Origin: Rathayibacter sp. SW19
GTDB taxonomy: Bacteria > Actinomycetota > Actinomycetes > Actinomycetales > Microbacteriaceae
NCBI RefSeq assembly: GCF_030866825.1
Contig: NZ_CP133020.1
Span: 3,286,001 to 3,350,000 of the forward strand
Reading direction: 5' to 3'
DNA: 64,000 nt
Part shown: one piece after another, positions 52,329-60,143 of the stretch
How positions within the stretch are numbered: position 1 is the stretch's first letter
Layout of the letters: each line of letters opens with the position of its first letter
Notes under the pieces: model-generated
What the model saw: only the letters and a program-made list of their open reading frames with translations
Told to the model about the DNA's origin: nothing
The model's database searches: none
Program-made: the position numbers and the translations under genes

Positions 52329-53655
52329 CGATCCTCCAGATTTCAACGAGCTCGCCCGCTTCCACGCGCGTCACACCGACCGGAAAGTGCACGAGAACGC
52401 TCGACAGTGCGTAGGAGTGCAGCAGATGCGAACTGGCGCCGCCGATCAATTCGACCGCACCAGAGGCGTTCAGGATGCCGCGCCTCACTTGATGCTTTCC
52501 AGCCATCGACTCGACCGCTTGCGCAAGTGGCAACCGGGCGACCGTTCGGTGCTCGGGCAGTCCGGCCAGCCGGCGTAGCACGGGCCTCAAGAACATCTCA
52601 AAGGACACCAGCGTGCTGACCGGGTTGCCGGGGAATGCAACGACCGGCACCGAGAACGCCTCGCGTCCGTTGGCCGCATCGAACTGTGCGACACCGAGAC
52701 CCTGCGGGCCGCCAGGCTGCATCGCAACGGGGCCGAAGACCACGCCTGCCGGCGCGAGCGCTTCACGTACGACCTCGAATGCCCCGGCACTGACACCACC
52801 GGTCGTGACGACGAGGTCGGTCTCGGCCGCATTGGCTGCCAACGCGGAGACGACATCCGCTGGATTATCGGGGAGCATGGCGGCTCGCACGGTCGCGCCG
52901 CACTCGGCGAGCGCGACCGCCAGTACGGTCGAGTTGCCGTCGTAGATCTGCCCAGACTCGAGTGGTTCGCCCGGCTTCTTCAATTCGTGGCCGGTGGAGA
53001 GCACGAGCACGCGCAGGCGTGGCCGCACCGGCACCGTGACGACCCCGCCCGAGCTGAGCACGCCCCACTGCGCGGGACCGAGACGCGAACCCGCAGCCAG
53101 CAATGTTGCTCCCACCGGCAGATCACTGCCCACGGTGCGCACGAACGCTCCCGGGGTGGGCTGTTCTGCGAAGCCGACGGTCTGCGTGCTCGCGGCGGCA
53201 GTGCCGTCGGCTGCAGCGCCGTCGACTGAACTGCCGTCGGCTGCAACGAAGTAAGGCGGGTCGCTCCTCTCGATGGGGACGATCGCATCCGCCCCCGCCG
53301 GAATCGGGGCACCGGTCATGATCGGCGCGGCAGTACCCGGGGCCAAAACCCCAACTGGGTCGCCCGCCGCTATCGTCATGCCGACGCGAATACGCACCGA
53401 CGTCTCAGGCGCCGCACCGGCGAGTTCGGCTGCGCGCACCGCGTATCCGTCCATCTGCGAGTTGTCGAAAGGCGGAAGAGCGAGCGCCGCGGCAACGTCT
53501 CTCGCCAGAACGCGGTCCCGATACAGCTGCGGTTGCGCGATCAGGCCATCGACGGTCAGTTCGAGCTTTTCGGCAGACTGCGGGTCGCGCAAGGCAAGCG
53601 CCAGCGGCTCGAGGAGCGCTTCGACGGCGGCCTGGTGCTCAGCAACGGTGGTCAT
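52321..53655 (-). CDS. moeA: MoeA: molybdopterin molybdenumtransferase (first copy)
   Basis: A 444-residue enzyme that inserts molybdate into adenylated molybdopterin. Motifs are PPFDNSQMDGYAVRAAE near residue 50, GTAAPIMTGAPIPAGADAIVP near 100, LRVLVLSTGHELKKPGEPLESGQIYDGNS near 210, TTGGVSAGAFEVVREAL, and the FPGNPVSTLVSFEMFLRP loop. A short insert of Ala/Asp/Gly/Thr runs (SSVDGAAADGTAA) is near 145. The ATG at 53655 follows GGGAGAGGG; the upstream frame to 53745 is discarded. Confidence 0.94.
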   Translation of the reverse strand: MTTVAEHQAAVEALLEPLALALRDPQSAEKLELTVDGLIAQPQLYRDRVLARDVAAALALPPFDNSQMDGYAVRAAELAGAAPETSVRIRVGMTIAAGDPVGVLAPGTAAPIMTGAPIPAGADAIVPIERSDPPYFVAADGSSVDGAAADGTAAASTQTVGFAEQPTPGAFVRTVGSDLPVGATLLAAGSRLGPAQWGVLSSGGVVTVPVRPRLRVLVLSTGHELKKPGEPLESGQIYDGNSTVLAVALAECGATVRAAMLPDNPADVVSALAANAAETDLVVTTGGVSAGAFEVVREALAPAGVVFGPVAMQPGGPQGLGVAQFDAANGREAFSVPVVAFPGNPVSTLVSFEMFLRPVLRRLAGLPEHRTVARLPLAQAVESMAGKHQVRRGILNASGAVELIGGASSHLLHSYALSSVLVHFPVGVTRVEAGELVEIWRIDA

Positions 53656-53807
53656 GTAGCCCTCTCCCGGCAAGATCTCGACTTCTCCATCATCTCGCAT
53701 GACCCACCTCGTCACGCGCCGGCCCGCACCGAGGATTGGCAGCACCGAGGATTGGGGGCGCCGGCGACCGCGGCCGGGCAGGATCGCCGCAGAACTAAGG
53801 TGGAAGC

Positions 53808-54614
53808 ATGCGGATGGATGCGGTCGTGCTCGCGGGCGGGCGGTCTTCCCGTTTGGCCGGCGCAGACAAGGCCCAACTCCTCTACCGCGGAACCAGCCTG
53901 CTCGATCGTGCGATCGCGGCTGCTATCGACGCCGGAGCGCGTCGAATCGCCATCGTCGGCAGCGACTCGCTCGTGCCCGAGCACGCCGACCCAGGACAAC
54001 TGGTCTTCGCGCGGGAGGATCCGCCGTTCGGCGGCCCCGCCGCCGGGCTTGCCGCTGGGATCGCCGCATTAGACAACGCGGAACTGAACGATGCAGCGCG
54101 GCATGCCGAAGGGCAGGCCGACGCTGCCGCCGCGCTTCTGCTGGTTCTTGCCTGCGACCTGCCGCAGGTCGCTCGAGCTGTGCCGTCGCTGCTTGCGGCA
54201 CTCCCGCTTTCGGACGGCACAGACGGCGTGATGCTCGTCGATGCTGACGAACGCACTCAGCCGTTGACTGCGGTCTACCGCTGGTCATCGTTGCATACCG
54301 CGGCCGCCGACCGACGCACTCGCAACGACCTCGATGGGCTGCCCATGCGCAGGCTGATCGGCGCCCTGAACCTCGTCACCGTTGCGGCGCCGACCGGATC
54401 GACCGACGACATCGATACGCCGGCGGACGCCGCGCGATTCGGCATAGCGCTGCACACGCGGGGCGACACGAACGCCAGGGCGACGGGAACAACAGAGCAA
54501 CAGGAACGACAGACCAACAGGAACAACAGACCAACAGGAACACGACCGAGGAGCACTCCATGCCCGATAGACACGATGACGACGAACTGCTGGAAGCCTG
54601 GAGTGCCCGACTGA
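53808..54614 (+). CDS. mobA: MobA-like molybdopterin nucleotidyltransferase, with repeat-derived tail
   Basis: A 268-residue NTP transferase-like protein. The N-terminal VVLAGGRSSRLAGADKAQLLYRG is the nucleotide-binding LAGG...GxDK motif, and PPFGGPAAGLAAG and VLACDLPQV follow. MobA converts Mo-molybdopterin to the guanylyl or cytidylyl dinucleotide form. The expected family end is near FGIALH. The last about 45 residues come from a tandem DNA repeat (54480-54545, unit with ACAGACCAACAGGAAC) and overlap the next gene by 55 nt, so the stop was probably displaced by repeat expansion. Confidence 0.82.
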   Translation: MRMDAVVLAGGRSSRLAGADKAQLLYRGTSLLDRAIAAAIDAGARRIAIVGSDSLVPEHADPGQLVFAREDPPFGGPAAGLAAGIAALDNAELNDAARHAEGQADAAAALLLVLACDLPQVARAVPSLLAALPLSDGTDGVMLVDADERTQPLTAVYRWSSLHTAAADRRTRNDLDGLPMRRLIGALNLVTVAAPTGSTDDIDTPADAARFGIALHTRGDTNARATGTTEQQERQTNRNNRPTGTRPRSTPCPIDTMTTNCWKPGVPD

Positions 54615-54862
54615 CCGACGCGCTCGAGGTGCAGGGGCTGACCGTGGACGTGCAGTCCGTGCTCGGCCTCGCCGGCCGGGCCGCTCATGCCGTCGCCCGT
54701 CCTGCCGCACCGTTGACCACGTTCATTGTCGGTTACGCCGCAGGGCTCGCGAGCGCGGCCGGCACGGACGTAACGTCTGCCGTTCAGTCAGCGATCGCCA
54801 CGGCTGGGCGCGTGTGTCGCGAGGAGCAGTCCGCTGCGCACCCTGCAGACGCGAACGAATAG
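54560..54862 (+). CDS. DUF6457 domain protein
   Basis: A 100-residue protein, MPDRHDDDELLEAWSARLTDALEVQG at the start, then a helical region with GLAGRAAHAVARPAAPLTTFIVGYAAGLASAAG, matching DUF6457. The domain is usually found beside or fused to MobA-like proteins in actinomycetes, and its biochemical role is unknown. A GAGGAG-like site precedes its ATG. The gene overlaps the mobA tail and lies 5 nt before the second moeA, so it belongs to the Moco unit. Confidence 0.8.
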   Translation: MPDRHDDDELLEAWSARLTDALEVQGLTVDVQSVLGLAGRAAHAVARPAAPLTTFIVGYAAGLASAAGTDVTSAVQSAIATAGRVCREEQSAAHPADANE

Positions 54863-54867
54863 TAGCC

Positions 54868-56130
54868 ATGACCCGGCACGCCGACGGCACACTCGCTGCC
54901 AGCGCAATCCCCGCCGAGCCAGACGCGCCCATGCGCTCGGCCGACTGGCACGCAGCGCGCTCACTGGCTTACCGGCTGCCCTCGCCACTCGGTTCGGAGA
55001 CCGTGCCGCTGGCACAGGCGATCGGCAGGCGTTCTGCCGACGCAATCACCGCGCTCTGCGACGTTCCGCACTACGCGTCAAGCGCGATGGACGGCTGGGC
55101 TGTTGCCGGCGATGCACCATGGCTGTTGATCGAGTCCGGCCCGTCGCCGTTGCGCACTCTACAGCCCGGCGAGGCGACCCGCATCGTGACGGGCGGACTG
55201 ATTCCCGTCGGCGCGCGCGCCGTGCTGCGCAGCGAGAACGGCGCGGTCAGAGACGCGGACCGCGCGACGGGACGCATCCTCGAGCCCGGGCCGAACGCAT
55301 CCGTCGGAGAACCAGCGGACGGCATGCACATTCGTCCACCGGGCGAAGAAGCACGGCAGGGCGAACAGGTGGCTCCGGCCGGAATCGTGTTGAACCCTGC
55401 GCACATCGCCGTCGCAGCGGTGTGCGGCAACGACACTTTGGAGGTCGTGCGGCAGGTGCGCGCCGGCCTGATCTTCACCGGCGACGAGGTTGTGACGGCG
55501 GGCATCCCCGCCCCGGGTCATGTGCGCGACTCGTTCGGCCCCCAGTTTCCTGCGCTGCTCGGCATGTTCGGAGTCGTCGTCACTTCCGAGCAGCGCCTGC
55601 CGGATCGGCTCGATGCTCTGGTCGACGCACTATCGCACCGGCCGACCGGCACCGCCGGCGGCGAGGTTGTCGTGACCACAGGCGGAACGGGCCACTCCCA
55701 TGCCGATCACCTGCACGACGCGCTTGCGCGGCTCGGCGCTCGCATGGTGATCGACGGGATCGCGATGCGACCCGGCGGTCCGAGTCTTCTCGCCCAGCTC
55801 GCTGACGGCCGCTATCTGATCGGCTTGCCGGGCAACCCACTGGCGGCGATGATGGGCCTGTTCACTCTTCTGCCTCCGCTGGTGGCCGGACTGCTCGACC
55901 TGCCGGAGCCGGAGCAGGAACACGTCACCGCCGGCCAGACGTTGATAGAGCGCAGTGGCCGTGTGCGCCTGATGCCGTATGCGAACGTTCAAGGCACGGT
56001 GGTTCCCACCAGTTGGCACGGCTCCGGCATGCTGCGCGGGCTCGCGGACGCAGCGGGCGTGCTCGTCTGCCCGGGCACCGGTGCCGCGGAGGGAGACGTG
56101 CTCGAAGCCCTTCGCCTGCCATGGAGTTGA
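54868..56130 (+). CDS. MoeA-like molybdopterin molybdenumtransferase (second copy)
   Basis: A 420-residue MoeA paralogue. It retains DVPHYASSAMDGWAVAG, IVTGGLIPVGARAVLRSENG, GLIFTGDEVVTAGIPAPGHVRDSFGPQ, TTGGTGHSHADHLHDAL, and IGLPGNPLAAMMGLFTLLPPLVAGL. Sequence is divergent from the first copy, including a substituted molybdate-loop region. Multiple MoeA copies are common in actinomycetes and may serve different molybdenum or tungsten enzymes. It is the last gene of the plus-strand mobA-DUF6457-moeA2 unit. Confidence 0.88.
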   Translation: MTRHADGTLAASAIPAEPDAPMRSADWHAARSLAYRLPSPLGSETVPLAQAIGRRSADAITALCDVPHYASSAMDGWAVAGDAPWLLIESGPSPLRTLQPGEATRIVTGGLIPVGARAVLRSENGAVRDADRATGRILEPGPNASVGEPADGMHIRPPGEEARQGEQVAPAGIVLNPAHIAVAAVCGNDTLEVVRQVRAGLIFTGDEVVTAGIPAPGHVRDSFGPQFPALLGMFGVVVTSEQRLPDRLDALVDALSHRPTGTAGGEVVVTTGGTGHSHADHLHDALARLGARMVIDGIAMRPGGPSLLAQLADGRYLIGLPGNPLAAMMGLFTLLPPLVAGLLDLPEPEQEHVTAGQTLIERSGRVRLMPYANVQGTVVPTSWHGSGMLRGLADAAGVLVCPGTGAAEGDVLEALRLPWS

Positions 56131-56257
56131 CCGCGTGCGTGCTCATGTCCGCATAGCGAACAGGAATCTTCCAGCAAACGTGACGGTCTCTTGCATTTTC
56201 ACCGATTAAGGGAAACGATGAAAATCTGATATAAGCCACTTCAAAAGAAGGCGCATT

Positions 56258-56836
56258 ATGAATTTCGCAGTTTCAGCGTATGTTCCACTCGCCCTCGGTT
56301 TCTTCGGTTTGGGAACCGGCTATCTCATCTACGGTCCGCAAGAACTGTTCGGCTGGCCGAAACGTGATGAGAAGGTCGATCGGGCCACCGGCACGTGGGG
56401 CATCTGGCTCCCCGGCTTCTTCCAATTCGTCACCGGCATCATCCTGTTCGTCGGCCTCACCTGGTTTCAGGTGTTCAAGGGCGCCCCGCTGTATATGGCA
56501 GCTTTGGCGTTCACCGCATATGGAATTCACTGGTTTGCGCTCGGCTGGAACCGGTATCGCGGCAACGACGCCCGCCCGAACGCCGGCATGTGCGTGGCGT
56601 TCTTCATCCTGTCTGTCGTCGGAGCCATCATCTTCTTCGTCGCAGGTGACTGGCCGGTCGGGCTTCTTTTCGTCGGTCTGGCGCTGATCTACTTCAGTGA
56701 CTTCTTCGCGTCGATCGGCAACAAGCTCGGTGAGCGCGCGCTCGGGTTCTGGCACTTGGTCACCGGCCTGTGGCTGATGTACCTGATGGTCGCCACCGCA
56801 TTCAACATCGCGCTGGGCTGGCACCTGGCCTTGTAG
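56258..56836 (+). CDS. Probable acetate uptake transporter (GPR1/FUN34/YaaH-like)
   Basis: A 192-residue protein with six predicted helices, resembling the GPR1/FUN34/YaaH family of acetate/succinate channels: VPLALGFFGLGTGYLIYG, then GFFQFVTGIILFVGLTWFQVFKGAPLYMAALAFTAYGIHWFALGW (compare the family's LVQ-LAG and AF-SYG-FW blocks) and a final GFWHLVTGLWLMYLM. The canonical N-P-A-P motif is absent, so the substrate is doubtful. It has its own leader with an AAAAGAAGG ribosome site 6 nt from ATG. Confidence 0.6.
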   Translation: MNFAVSAYVPLALGFFGLGTGYLIYGPQELFGWPKRDEKVDRATGTWGIWLPGFFQFVTGIILFVGLTWFQVFKGAPLYMAALAFTAYGIHWFALGWNRYRGNDARPNAGMCVAFFILSVVGAIIFFVAGDWPVGLLFVGLALIYFSDFFASIGNKLGERALGFWHLVTGLWLMYLMVATAFNIALGWHLAL

Positions 56837-56859
56837 CACCCGGATACAACACCGAACGA

Positions 56860-57105
56860 TCAGCCGCCCGCGAACGGCGGCAGAATATCGACCGTTGCGG
56901 AAAGCGGATGCTGCTGGTCGCGTCGCACGACTCCGTCCACAAGGAAGGAGCCGGACTTCAAGACCGCGCCCATCGGCTCGCCGTAACGCTCGACCAAGAG
57001 CGTCGCCAACTCACCGACGGTTGCCCCGTCGGTGAGTTCGACGTGCTCTTCCTCGCATCCGGATGCCTCGGCTGCCGCCGCGAAATACCGCACCGCCACA
57101 TTCAT
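56860..57105 (-). CDS. moaD: MoaD: molybdopterin synthase sulfur carrier
   Basis: An 81-residue ubiquitin-like sulfur carrier ending in the required Gly-Gly (DILPPFAGG). The core VAVRYFAAAAEASGCEEEHVEL and the DGATVGELATLLVERYG segment fit MoaD. Its C-terminal Gly is adenylated and thiocarboxylated by MoeZ (1264-2529) and donates sulfur in the MoaE complex. The ATG at 57105 overlaps the ispE stop by 4 nt. The longer minus-strand frame to 57687 is an extension through ispE and is rejected. Confidence 0.92.
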   Translation of the reverse strand: MNVAVRYFAAAAEASGCEEEHVELTDGATVGELATLLVERYGEPMGAVLKSGSFLVDGVVRRDQQHPLSATVDILPPFAGG

Positions 57106-58049
57106 TCGACTCGTACCTCCGCTATCACCCGTGCACCGTGCACCGGTCCTGTTGCTCGGATCGCGTGCAGTCCTGCCGCGCTCAACGCAACCTGCAGATC
57201 GAGCGCACTGTCTGGATCTGTCGCCAGGAATGCGACCGTCGGCCCCGACCCTGACACCAGCCCAGCGAGAGCCCCGGCACGTTCCCCCAACTCGAGGATG
57301 TCGCCGAGGTCGGGGTTCAGATGGATTGCAGGAGCCTGGAGATCGTTCGAAAGCGACTCCGCGAGCATCCGCGGATCGCCGGCGCGCAACGCCTGCAGCA
57401 CGTTGGAATCGACCACGGGGCGCGTTGCCGCCGGGAAGATGTCGCGCACGTGACGCTGCCGATGACGATCCAGTTCCCGGTAGACATCTGGGGTGCTCAG
57501 CTGCGTGGCCGGGATCACGAGCACCCAGTGGAACGTTCCCTGCGCGAGGGCAGGACTGAGTCTGTCGCCACGCCCCGTGCCGATCGCCGTGCCGCCGGCC
57601 AGCGCGAAGGGAACATCTGCCCCGAGGCGTGCGGCCAGCGCGTGCAGTTCCTCGCGACTGCGCTGGGTGCCCCACAGTGCGTCGCATGCGAGCAGCGTTG
57701 CTGCTGCGTCGGCGGAACCGCCGCCCATCCCGCCTGCGACCGGCACGTTTTTCTCGATCTCCAGGCGCACCCCACCTCTGAAATCGGCTTTACGGGCGAG
57801 CAGTCGTGCGGCCTTGATCGCGAGATTGGAACCGTCCGTCGCCAGCGCGGATGTATCGATCGGGCCGGTGAACCGGACGGAGAAATCGGGCGCCGGGAAG
57901 GCACGGACGTCTTCGTACAGTGACAGGGCTTGATAGGCCGTGGCGATCTCGTGGTAGCCGTCGTCCATCACGGCGCCGACCCCGAGGAAAACGTTGACCT
58001 TTCCCGGGGCTCGCACCTGCACCATCGTTTCGGTGGCCTGGACGGTCAT
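57102..58049 (-). CDS. ispE: IspE: 4-diphosphocytidyl-2-C-methyl-D-erythritol kinase
   Basis: A 315-residue GHMP kinase of the MEP isoprenoid pathway. Motifs are VQVRAPGKVNVFLGVGAVMDDGYHEIATAYQALSLYE, the ATP loop PVAGGMGGGSADAAATLLACD near 105, and VSGSGPTVAFLA near 275. It follows ksgA with 62 nt between, the usual actinobacterial ksgA-ispE order, and overlaps moaD by 4 nt. Its presence beside a mevalonate operon implies that the organism has both routes to isopentenyl diphosphate. Confidence 0.94.
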   Translation of the reverse strand: MTVQATETMVQVRAPGKVNVFLGVGAVMDDGYHEIATAYQALSLYEDVRAFPAPDFSVRFTGPIDTSALATDGSNLAIKAARLLARKADFRGGVRLEIEKNVPVAGGMGGGSADAAATLLACDALWGTQRSREELHALAARLGADVPFALAGGTAIGTGRGDRLSPALAQGTFHWVLVIPATQLSTPDVYRELDRHRQRHVRDIFPAATRPVVDSNVLQALRAGDPRMLAESLSNDLQAPAIHLNPDLGDILELGERAGALAGLVSGSGPTVAFLATDPDSALDLQVALSAAGLHAIRATGPVHGARVIAEVRVE

Positions 58050-58111
58050 GTTTCCAACCTAACGCAGGCGCGGGCGCCCGGCGCACCGCGGCCAGCTCGA
58101 TGGCAGTACCG

Positions 58112-58990
58112 CTAGCTCGAGGGCAGCGCCCGTGCAATGCGCATGAACTGCTCGACGGTCAACTCTTCGCCGCGCGCGGTCGGCGCGAGGCCGGCCGCCT
58201 CGAGAGCAACGGATGCCTCGGTCGAGGAGCCAGCGAGCGCCGACAACGATTGCCGAAGCATCTTGCGGCGCTGCTGGAAGGCTGCGTCGACGAGTTCGAA
58301 GGTGCGCCGTCGCAACGGCTCATCGCCCGGCTCGGTTTCGTGCCGCTGAAAGGCCACGAGAATCGAGTCGACGTTCGGAACCGGCCAGAACACCTGGCGG
58401 CTGACGGTGCCTGCCGTGCGCCAGGCGCCATACCAGGCCGCCTTCACGCTGGGGCCGCCGTAGATTTTCGAGCCAGGCACAGCGGCCAAGCGTTGGCCGA
58501 CCTCGGACTGCACCATGACGACGCCGGAACGGATCGACGCGAAGCTGTCCAGTAGATGCAGCAGCACGGGCACAGAAATGTTGTACGGCAGGTTCGCCAC
58601 CAGCCGAGTGGGCTGTCCCGGCAGTTCCGTCAGCCGGAGCGCGTCCGCGCGGATCACGGTGAGCTGGTCGCCCATCGACAAGCTCACAGACCGGGGCTCC
58701 TCAGAACAGCGCTCAGCGACCGTGACGGGCAGTTGGGCGGCGAGTCGTTTGTCGATCTCGACGGCGATGACCGCGGCATCTGCTTCGAGCAGTCCGAGCG
58801 TCAGCGAGCCCAGGCCGGGGCCGACCTCCACCACCGTGTCGCCGGGCTGCACACCGGCGACACGCACAATGCGGCGAACGGTGTTCGCGTCGATCACGAA
58901 GTTCTGACCGAGCTTTTTCGTGGGTGTCACGCCGAGCAGGTCGGCAAGATCGCGCACCTCGGCCGGCCCGAGCAGCCTGACGGTGCTCAT
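58112..58990 (-). CDS. rsmA: KsgA/RsmA: 16S rRNA (A1518/A1519) dimethyltransferase
   Basis: A 292-residue SAM-dependent methyltransferase. KKLGQNFVIDANTVRRIV at residues 26-43, the SAM-binding VEVGPGLGSLTLGLLE, the acidic VIAVEID, and the catalytic NLPYNISVPVLLHLL are all in place. It dimethylates two adenines near the 3' end of 16S rRNA during 30S maturation. Genes metG-tatD-ksgA-ispE lie in the order typical of actinomycetes. Confidence 0.96.
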   Translation of the reverse strand: MSTVRLLGPAEVRDLADLLGVTPTKKLGQNFVIDANTVRRIVRVAGVQPGDTVVEVGPGLGSLTLGLLEADAAVIAVEIDKRLAAQLPVTVAERCSEEPRSVSLSMGDQLTVIRADALRLTELPGQPTRLVANLPYNISVPVLLHLLDSFASIRSGVVMVQSEVGQRLAAVPGSKIYGGPSVKAAWYGAWRTAGTVSRQVFWPVPNVDSILVAFQRHETEPGDEPLRRRTFELVDAAFQQRRKMLRQSLSALAGSSTEASVALEAAGLAPTARGEELTVEQFMRIARALPSS

Positions 58991-59045
58991 CCTCTTCCTC
59001 TGCCCGCTCGTCGCTCGGGGAGCGCAGCATCCGTTTGCGGGCTAC

Positions 59046-59972
59046 TCACGCGACACGCCCGATCGGGCCGGTTGGCGTCGCGACGGGCGGCTCCGCGTCC
59101 CACCTGCCGTACACCAGCTCGGTGTTCGAGGAGATCTGCGCGGCGAGCATCGACGCATCCGTTCCGAGCACCGCGGCCATCGCGCGGAGTGTGTGCGGAA
59201 TCAGGTAGGGCGCGTTCGGTCGCCCGCGGAACGGTGTGGGCGTGAGGAACGGCGCATCCGTCTCGATCAGCAGCAGGGCACGCGGCACGACCGCAAGCGC
59301 GTCCCGCAACGGCTGCGCGTTCTTGAACGTCACGTTGCCTGCGAAGGACATGTACCAGCCGTTGTCTGCGCACATTCGCGCCATGGCAGCATCGCCCGAG
59401 AAGCAGTGAAAGACCGTTTTTTCGGGCGCACCGACACGCTTCAGGGTCGCGATCACGTCGGCGTGCGCATCCCGATCGTGAATCTGCATCGCCAGATCGT
59501 TCTGTTTCGCGATCTCGATATGCGCCTCGAATGAGCGGAACTGAGCGGCGCGGCCGCCCTCATCGGTGCGGTAGAAATCGAGCCCGGTCTCGCCCACCGC
59601 ACGCACCCGTGGGCGGGTGGCCAGCTCTGCGATGACAGCGAGGCCGTCATCGAGGGTGCCGCGCGCCTCGTACTCGGGCGCATCATTCGGGTGGATGGCT
59701 ACGGCCGCCAGCATGCGCGGCTCGATCGCCGCCGTCTCCGCCGACCAGATCGAGGTCGGCACGTCGTTTCCGACCTGAACCACCCCCCGGATGCCGACAC
59801 TCGACGCGCGGTCCAGTTGCGTTCTGTAGTCCAACGGCTGATCACCATCAGCGATCTCCAGGTGGGTGTGGTTGTCGTACACGGGCACCACGAGGGCCTC
59901 CGGCAGCGGAGGGTAGGACAGATCCCGCCCCTCTTTCTGACGGCGTTCCCGAACGTGCCCGGTATCACTCAT
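59046..59972 (-). CDS. tatD: TatD family deoxyribonuclease/hydrolase
   Basis: A 308-residue metal-dependent hydrolase. The metal ligands are the HxH of VYDNHTHLEIAD, the Glu of AVGETGLDFYR, His of MQIHDRDA, His of VFHCFSGDA, and Asp of LLIETDAPFLTP. TatD proteins act as 3'-5' nucleases in DNA repair or quality control. The ATG opens MSDTGHV. It lies downstream of metG, separated by a palindromic repeat, and 55 nt before ksgA. Confidence 0.94.
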   Translation of the reverse strand: MSDTGHVRERRQKEGRDLSYPPLPEALVVPVYDNHTHLEIADGDQPLDYRTQLDRASSVGIRGVVQVGNDVPTSIWSAETAAIEPRMLAAVAIHPNDAPEYEARGTLDDGLAVIAELATRPRVRAVGETGLDFYRTDEGGRAAQFRSFEAHIEIAKQNDLAMQIHDRDAHADVIATLKRVGAPEKTVFHCFSGDAAMARMCADNGWYMSFAGNVTFKNAQPLRDALAVVPRALLLIETDAPFLTPTPFRGRPNAPYLIPHTLRAMAAVLGTDASMLAAQISSNTELVYGRWDAEPPVATPTGPIGRVA

Positions 59973-59986
59973 CGCGCGCCCCCGGT

Positions 59987-60130
59987 GGTCGAGTAGCGAG
60001 CGCCAGCGAGCGTATCGAGACCTCGCAAGCCGCTCGCCACGTGTTGGCCGGGGTCTCGATACGCTCGCCCTTCGACAAGCTCAGGGACCGGCTCGCTACT
60101 CGACCAGCGAGCGTCGACGCTACTCGACCA
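59987..60130. repeat. Palindromic intergenic repeat between tatD and metG
   Basis: GGTCGAGTAGCGAGCG...CGTATCGAGACC on one side and GGTCTCGATACGCTCGC...CTACTCGACC on the other form a long imperfect palindrome. Its loop contains CCCTTCGACAAGCTCAGGGA, itself a hairpin. The core is the same as at 49368-49624, and the inner hairpin is related to the repeat at 62716-62827. Confidence 0.8.
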
Positions 60131-60143
60131 GCAGGCGGCGTGA

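Noticed and set aside
56860..57687. 275-residue minus-strand reading for the MoaD gene
   Set aside because: Its first two-thirds are the wrong frame of ispE; only the last 81 residues are MoaD, with a proper ATG at 57105.
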